DNA of 64,000 nt from Agarophyton chilense (taxonomy: Eukaryota; Rhodophyta; Florideophyceae; Gracilariales; Gracilariaceae): NCBI GenBank assembly GCA_030374765.1, contig JARGXX010000115.1, forward strand, positions 1,054,001 to 1,118,000, given 5' to 3'. The position numbers were made by a program, and so were the translations under genes. The notes beneath the pieces were generated by a model. That model ran no database searches. It was not told the origin of the DNA and saw nothing but the letters and a program-made list of their open reading frames with translations. Below, piece after piece: positions 61,013 through 64,000 of the stretch; the stretch's first letter is position 1, and each line of letters starts with the position of its first letter.

Positions 61013-61935
61013 TGTGGAGCAACGCCCAGTTAGGGGATGCTTGAAGATGCAACTCATAGAATGAGGGTTGAACCCTCCGAGGGTTATGACTATGATCCCC
61101 TCTAAGGTGTGCTGAGGTGGCACGGTTTTCTGGTTAGAGTTCGCCTATGAAGGGAAGATTCGGATGGCCCATGGTTGGATTGGCCCCGTGATACACGTGG
61201 CTTAATTTCGGCACCGATTTTCGGATATTTGTTAGAACGTTGGACTTTTGGGCCCTGACAGTGGGATCTCCACGTGTATGGCCCTGAGCAGGTGTGCACT
61301 ACTGTACTTAGTAGAGTTTAGTTAGTGGGTCCTACTTAGGGAGACGAGATCTGACAGTCCGAAGCTCAGAGTAAATGGGAACCAAGGTTGGTCTTCGATA
61401 CCTTTAGAGGTTCTTCGTCGCTATCGTTTCGGCCTTACAACCCGGAACAGGCTATGGTTAGCAACGCCTGCGTAGGGACACAACTCCACTTGGAGAGTGC
61501 CCACGTTTGGGTTCCGTGCAACCACCCCCTTGGGACCGCTCAGACGACCTGCGTGCACGATACCCCGTGGGGGTTCTGCTTACTTGTTGCGTGCTTTTTG
61601 TGTTTCCTTTCGAGGACAGGTTTTCGCCCCTGCATTGGGTTTCTTTTGTTGTTTCGCCCCTTTTCTGGTTCTCGGGTCCGGTGCCTGTCAGTGCCCGACC
61701 CTCGCCCCGTTTTTCCTCTTCGCCGGATTTTCCCCCATTCTTTGGGATACCCATACCCATTCCCGACCCAACGGTTTCTACCCCTCACCTCCGTCGGTAC
61801 TGCCGGAATCCCCTGTGGGAGTTACACCCCACACTACGGGTGGAACGGAGGGCTCTGTCTCTGAGTCTGCCTCCCCCAGGGAGCAAGGCTTCGAACACCT
61901 TGAGAGCACTTCCCGTCGCCGGGTTTTGCTCCACA
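61013..61935 (+). repeat. LTR of element C
   Basis: 923 bp. Starts TGTGGAGCAACGCCC and ends GGGTTTTGCTCCACA, inverted ends matching at 13 of 15 positions, TG...CA bounded. Followed after two bases by the primer-binding site TGGTCTCCCGACTTAGAA. Confidence 0.85.
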
Positions 61936-61937
61936 AG

Positions 61938-61955
61938 TGGTCTCCCGACTTAGAA
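61938..61955 (+). other. Primer-binding site of element C
   Basis: TGGTCTCCCGACTTAGAA, identical over 18 bases to that of element A. Confidence 0.75.
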
Positions 61956-62161
61956 TCCGTTCTCGGACTTTTGGGTTGGTCATCCACGTGTTGGAATATC
62001 TCTTGGAAGAGGAAGCACCGTCGTGAAGATTTGTTGTAGTGGTCCTCTTTGGAAAGGGTGGAATTGGTTTTTTTTTTGTTTTGTGTTACGTCATCCGTTC
62101 TCCGGGAATCTCGTGATCGAATTTCATCGTTACCCCGAATCGTCGGTGTCGTGTCTGCAGC

Positions 62162-63926
62162 ATGTCGCTGACTACCCGTGGTTCCAGGACTGGATCGAAC
62201 CGTCAAGCGGATTCAGTGCCCCCGGCCCCGCCTAGGTCGAGGAGCTCAATTCCCGAAGTCCGGAACGATTCCGGTATCGATCCGGACACTCGGAGATCAC
62301 CTTCAGTGGTTTCAGGTCCTCGAGAGGTCGTGGCTGTGGGCCCAGCTCCAGTGGTGGAGACCCCCTCAGCAGCACCGCGAAGTCGGGCCGACCCTGAATT
62401 ACAGCGCCTGGAGACTCGAATCGATATCGCCAACGCGGCTCACGTCGAGCTCCTTCAGGAGGTTACTACCCTCCGCCGCAAGGTGGAGGACGCCCAGGTG
62501 CGGGGAGTCGCCGATGACCTTCGTACCCTGAGGAGGGATGTGAACTCCCTTTTGGAAAGCTTTGGTACCCCTGGGGTCTTTATCCAGGAGTACCGGAGCC
62601 TCGTGGAGGAACACCGCGTGCAAGCGGAACGCTTCCGAGCTCGGCTGGACACCCTCGAGGCAATTATCCGTATGGACTGGATTAATGGAGCTGAAGCCGA
62701 CGAATCCTCTCTATCGGTAGCTGCTATCGTACCGCTATTACCGGTTGGATAACCCTTCGGGAGATCGAACATCCCGCGGAACGGGTAAGGTCAAGGACTA
62801 CATCAAAAGGCTGAGCATCACCCTACAGAAGAGGGAGTTCACAGGAACAGACCCAATTCTGGTGCTCGATTTCCTTGCGAGGTTCGTCCAGGAGGCTGAC
62901 ATCCTCGGTATGAGTGAAGCGCAAGCGTATCTTGCATTACCCTATTTCTTAAAGGGGATGGCTGAAGACCAGTTCAACTCCGTCCGTGGATCATCCCGAG
63001 CCTCGGAAGGGGGAGTCACGTACTGGCCCGAAGCGGTGCAGTACCTCTTGAGGTCATACGCTACTGGAAATGCGATTCAGGAAGCAATCCTTGCATTAAG
63101 GGATACGCGGCAGAAGCCGATGGAAACCGAAACGGTGTATTCAACTGGCTTGAATAAAGCGTTTCACCGATGCGGAAATGTATTCCCCGCCTACGAGAGA
63201 TGCACCATGTTTGTGGGTGGTTTGGACTCCTCGATAAGGGCATTGGTTGCCCGACATCGGGAAGAGAAGCGCAAGCTGACCTACTTGGAACTGGTTCAGT
63301 ACGCCCAGGCTGAGGGGGATACTCTCCGTGCCCGGCAGAACCGAAAGAGTCGGCCGACACGTGCACTCCTCGCCGATGGAGGTAACTCGTCCTTGTCACT
63401 CGCAGGAGGCCCTGCCCCTATGGGGGTTCATGATAACATTCACTTCATGGGAAGTAACCCCGAATCTATGGGTACGTCTGAGTTGCCGTCGACATCCGCT
63501 CCGACTACGGATGAAGACCCTGCGCTCTATACCCAAGCACGGAGGGTGCCAGCCGCATCGCTACCTTTTGCGAATACCGCTGCTCGGTTCTCTCGCCCCG
63601 GATGGAGGGATACAGCACCACGTCGCGTGGATTCACGTCCACAACCGAACCCGGCAGAGCTGATTTGCTATTTGTGTTACCTCCGTGGTCACAAAGCACC
63701 AGACTGCACATTTCCCCTGCGGGAGGGTTCACGAATTATCGCTCAGTACGAGACTCTGACCCCTGAAGAGAAAGCTCGAGTCCCTAGTAGGTCCTATGAG
63801 GAACAAAAGATACTCCGAGCTCACCTTACTCACAGGGATACAGAACTTGTACCCGCGAACGGGGAACAACCGGTCCCCTTCGAGGCAGCTGCACCGAATT
63901 CGGTGGGGTCCGCTTCGAAAAACTAA
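62162..63926 (+). CDS. Element C gag
   Basis: Starts with ATG (MSLTTRGSRTGSNRQ). A Ser/Pro/Arg-rich start, a coiled-coil region (ETRIDIANAAHVELLQEVTT and later helices), the Gag helical core with VLDFLARFVQEADILG and PEAVQYLLRSYAT, and one zinc knuckle C-x2-C-x4-H-x4-C (CYLCYLRGHKAPDC) near the end. Particle protein of the element. About one break is apparent. Confidence 0.82.
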
Positions 63927-63950
63927 ACTTGGGAGTCTCCCCTGCGGGAG

Positions 63951-63982
63951 GGGCGTCTTCTAAGCCGGAGTTGAAGACGCCC
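63951..63982 (+). other. Stable hairpin just after gag
   Basis: GGGCGTCTTC and GAAGACGCCC pair perfectly over 10 bp around a 12-base loop, 25 bases after the gag stop. A smaller CTCCC/GGGAG hairpin precedes it. Confidence 0.7.
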
Positions 63983-64000
63983 GAGGCGCTCCAGCTTCGC

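Larger units (their letters stand above)
61013..64000 (+). mobile_element. Ty3/gypsy element C (right end outside window)
   Basis: A third Ty3/gypsy copy, on the plus strand: 5' LTR 61013-61935, primer-binding site 61938-61955, gag from 62162 to 63926, then the window ends before protease and pol. Gag is of the same family as element B. It looks nearly whole in the visible part, with about one break, so it is fairly young. It lies directly against, and probably within, the copia remnant. Confidence 0.86.

Overview
The window reads as nuclear DNA of an intron-poor, gene-sparse eukaryote, most likely an alga and plausibly a red alga. The reasons are mostly single-exon genes, plant-type class II DAHP synthase with a plausible plastid leader, a four-repeat protein with an organelle-type leader, a plant UTR5/SLC35B-like Golgi or ER transporter, ARP6 and DPH3, and chromodomain Ty3/gypsy elements. 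The species call is an inference. The few introns are short (70-111 bp), GT-AG, phase 0, three of them with a CTAAC branch-like motif.

Layout. 1-9552: a chromovirus (Ty3/gypsy) on the minus strand, lying inside the gag of an older relative (9553 to about 11870). 11940-13120: a dead PIF/Harbinger transposase. 13.8-38.6 kb: the main host gene block, with an unknown acidic protein, an F-box protein, a PAK-type kinase with two CRIB-like motifs, ARP6, class II DAHP synthase back to back with a 1-Cys peroxiredoxin, two PH-domain kinases, a nuclear Dot5-like peroxiredoxin with a histone-H1-like tail, adenylosuccinate synthetase, a four-repeat organelle-type protein and an unknown 466-residue protein. 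38.8-45.9 kb: two secreted proteins sharing an unrecognised six-cysteine domain, separated by 5 kb without a recognisable gene. 46.6-58.4 kb: DPH3 (with an intron directly after its ATG), an R2R3 MYB, a split C2H2 zinc-finger gene, an all-helical unknown protein, a membrane RING-H2 protein and an SLC35B transporter. 59.7-61.0 kb: a decayed Ty1/copia remnant. 61013-64000: a third Ty3/gypsy copy, cut by the window end.

How it fits together. The host genes cover chromatin (ARP6; the peroxiredoxin with an H1-like tail), signalling (PAK, two PH kinases, RING, F-box), redox defence (two peroxiredoxins), primary metabolism (shikimate entry, AMP synthesis, diphthamide) and secretion or cell wall (SLC35B transporter, the two six-Cys proteins). 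No operon-like arrangement is expected or seen. Base composition alternates between GC-rich blocks (about 14-15, 25-31, 41-42 and 54-58 kb) and more balanced DNA. The most novel item is the six-cysteine pair, whose spacing C-x5-C-x-C-x15-C-x10-C-x27-C is identical in both proteins.
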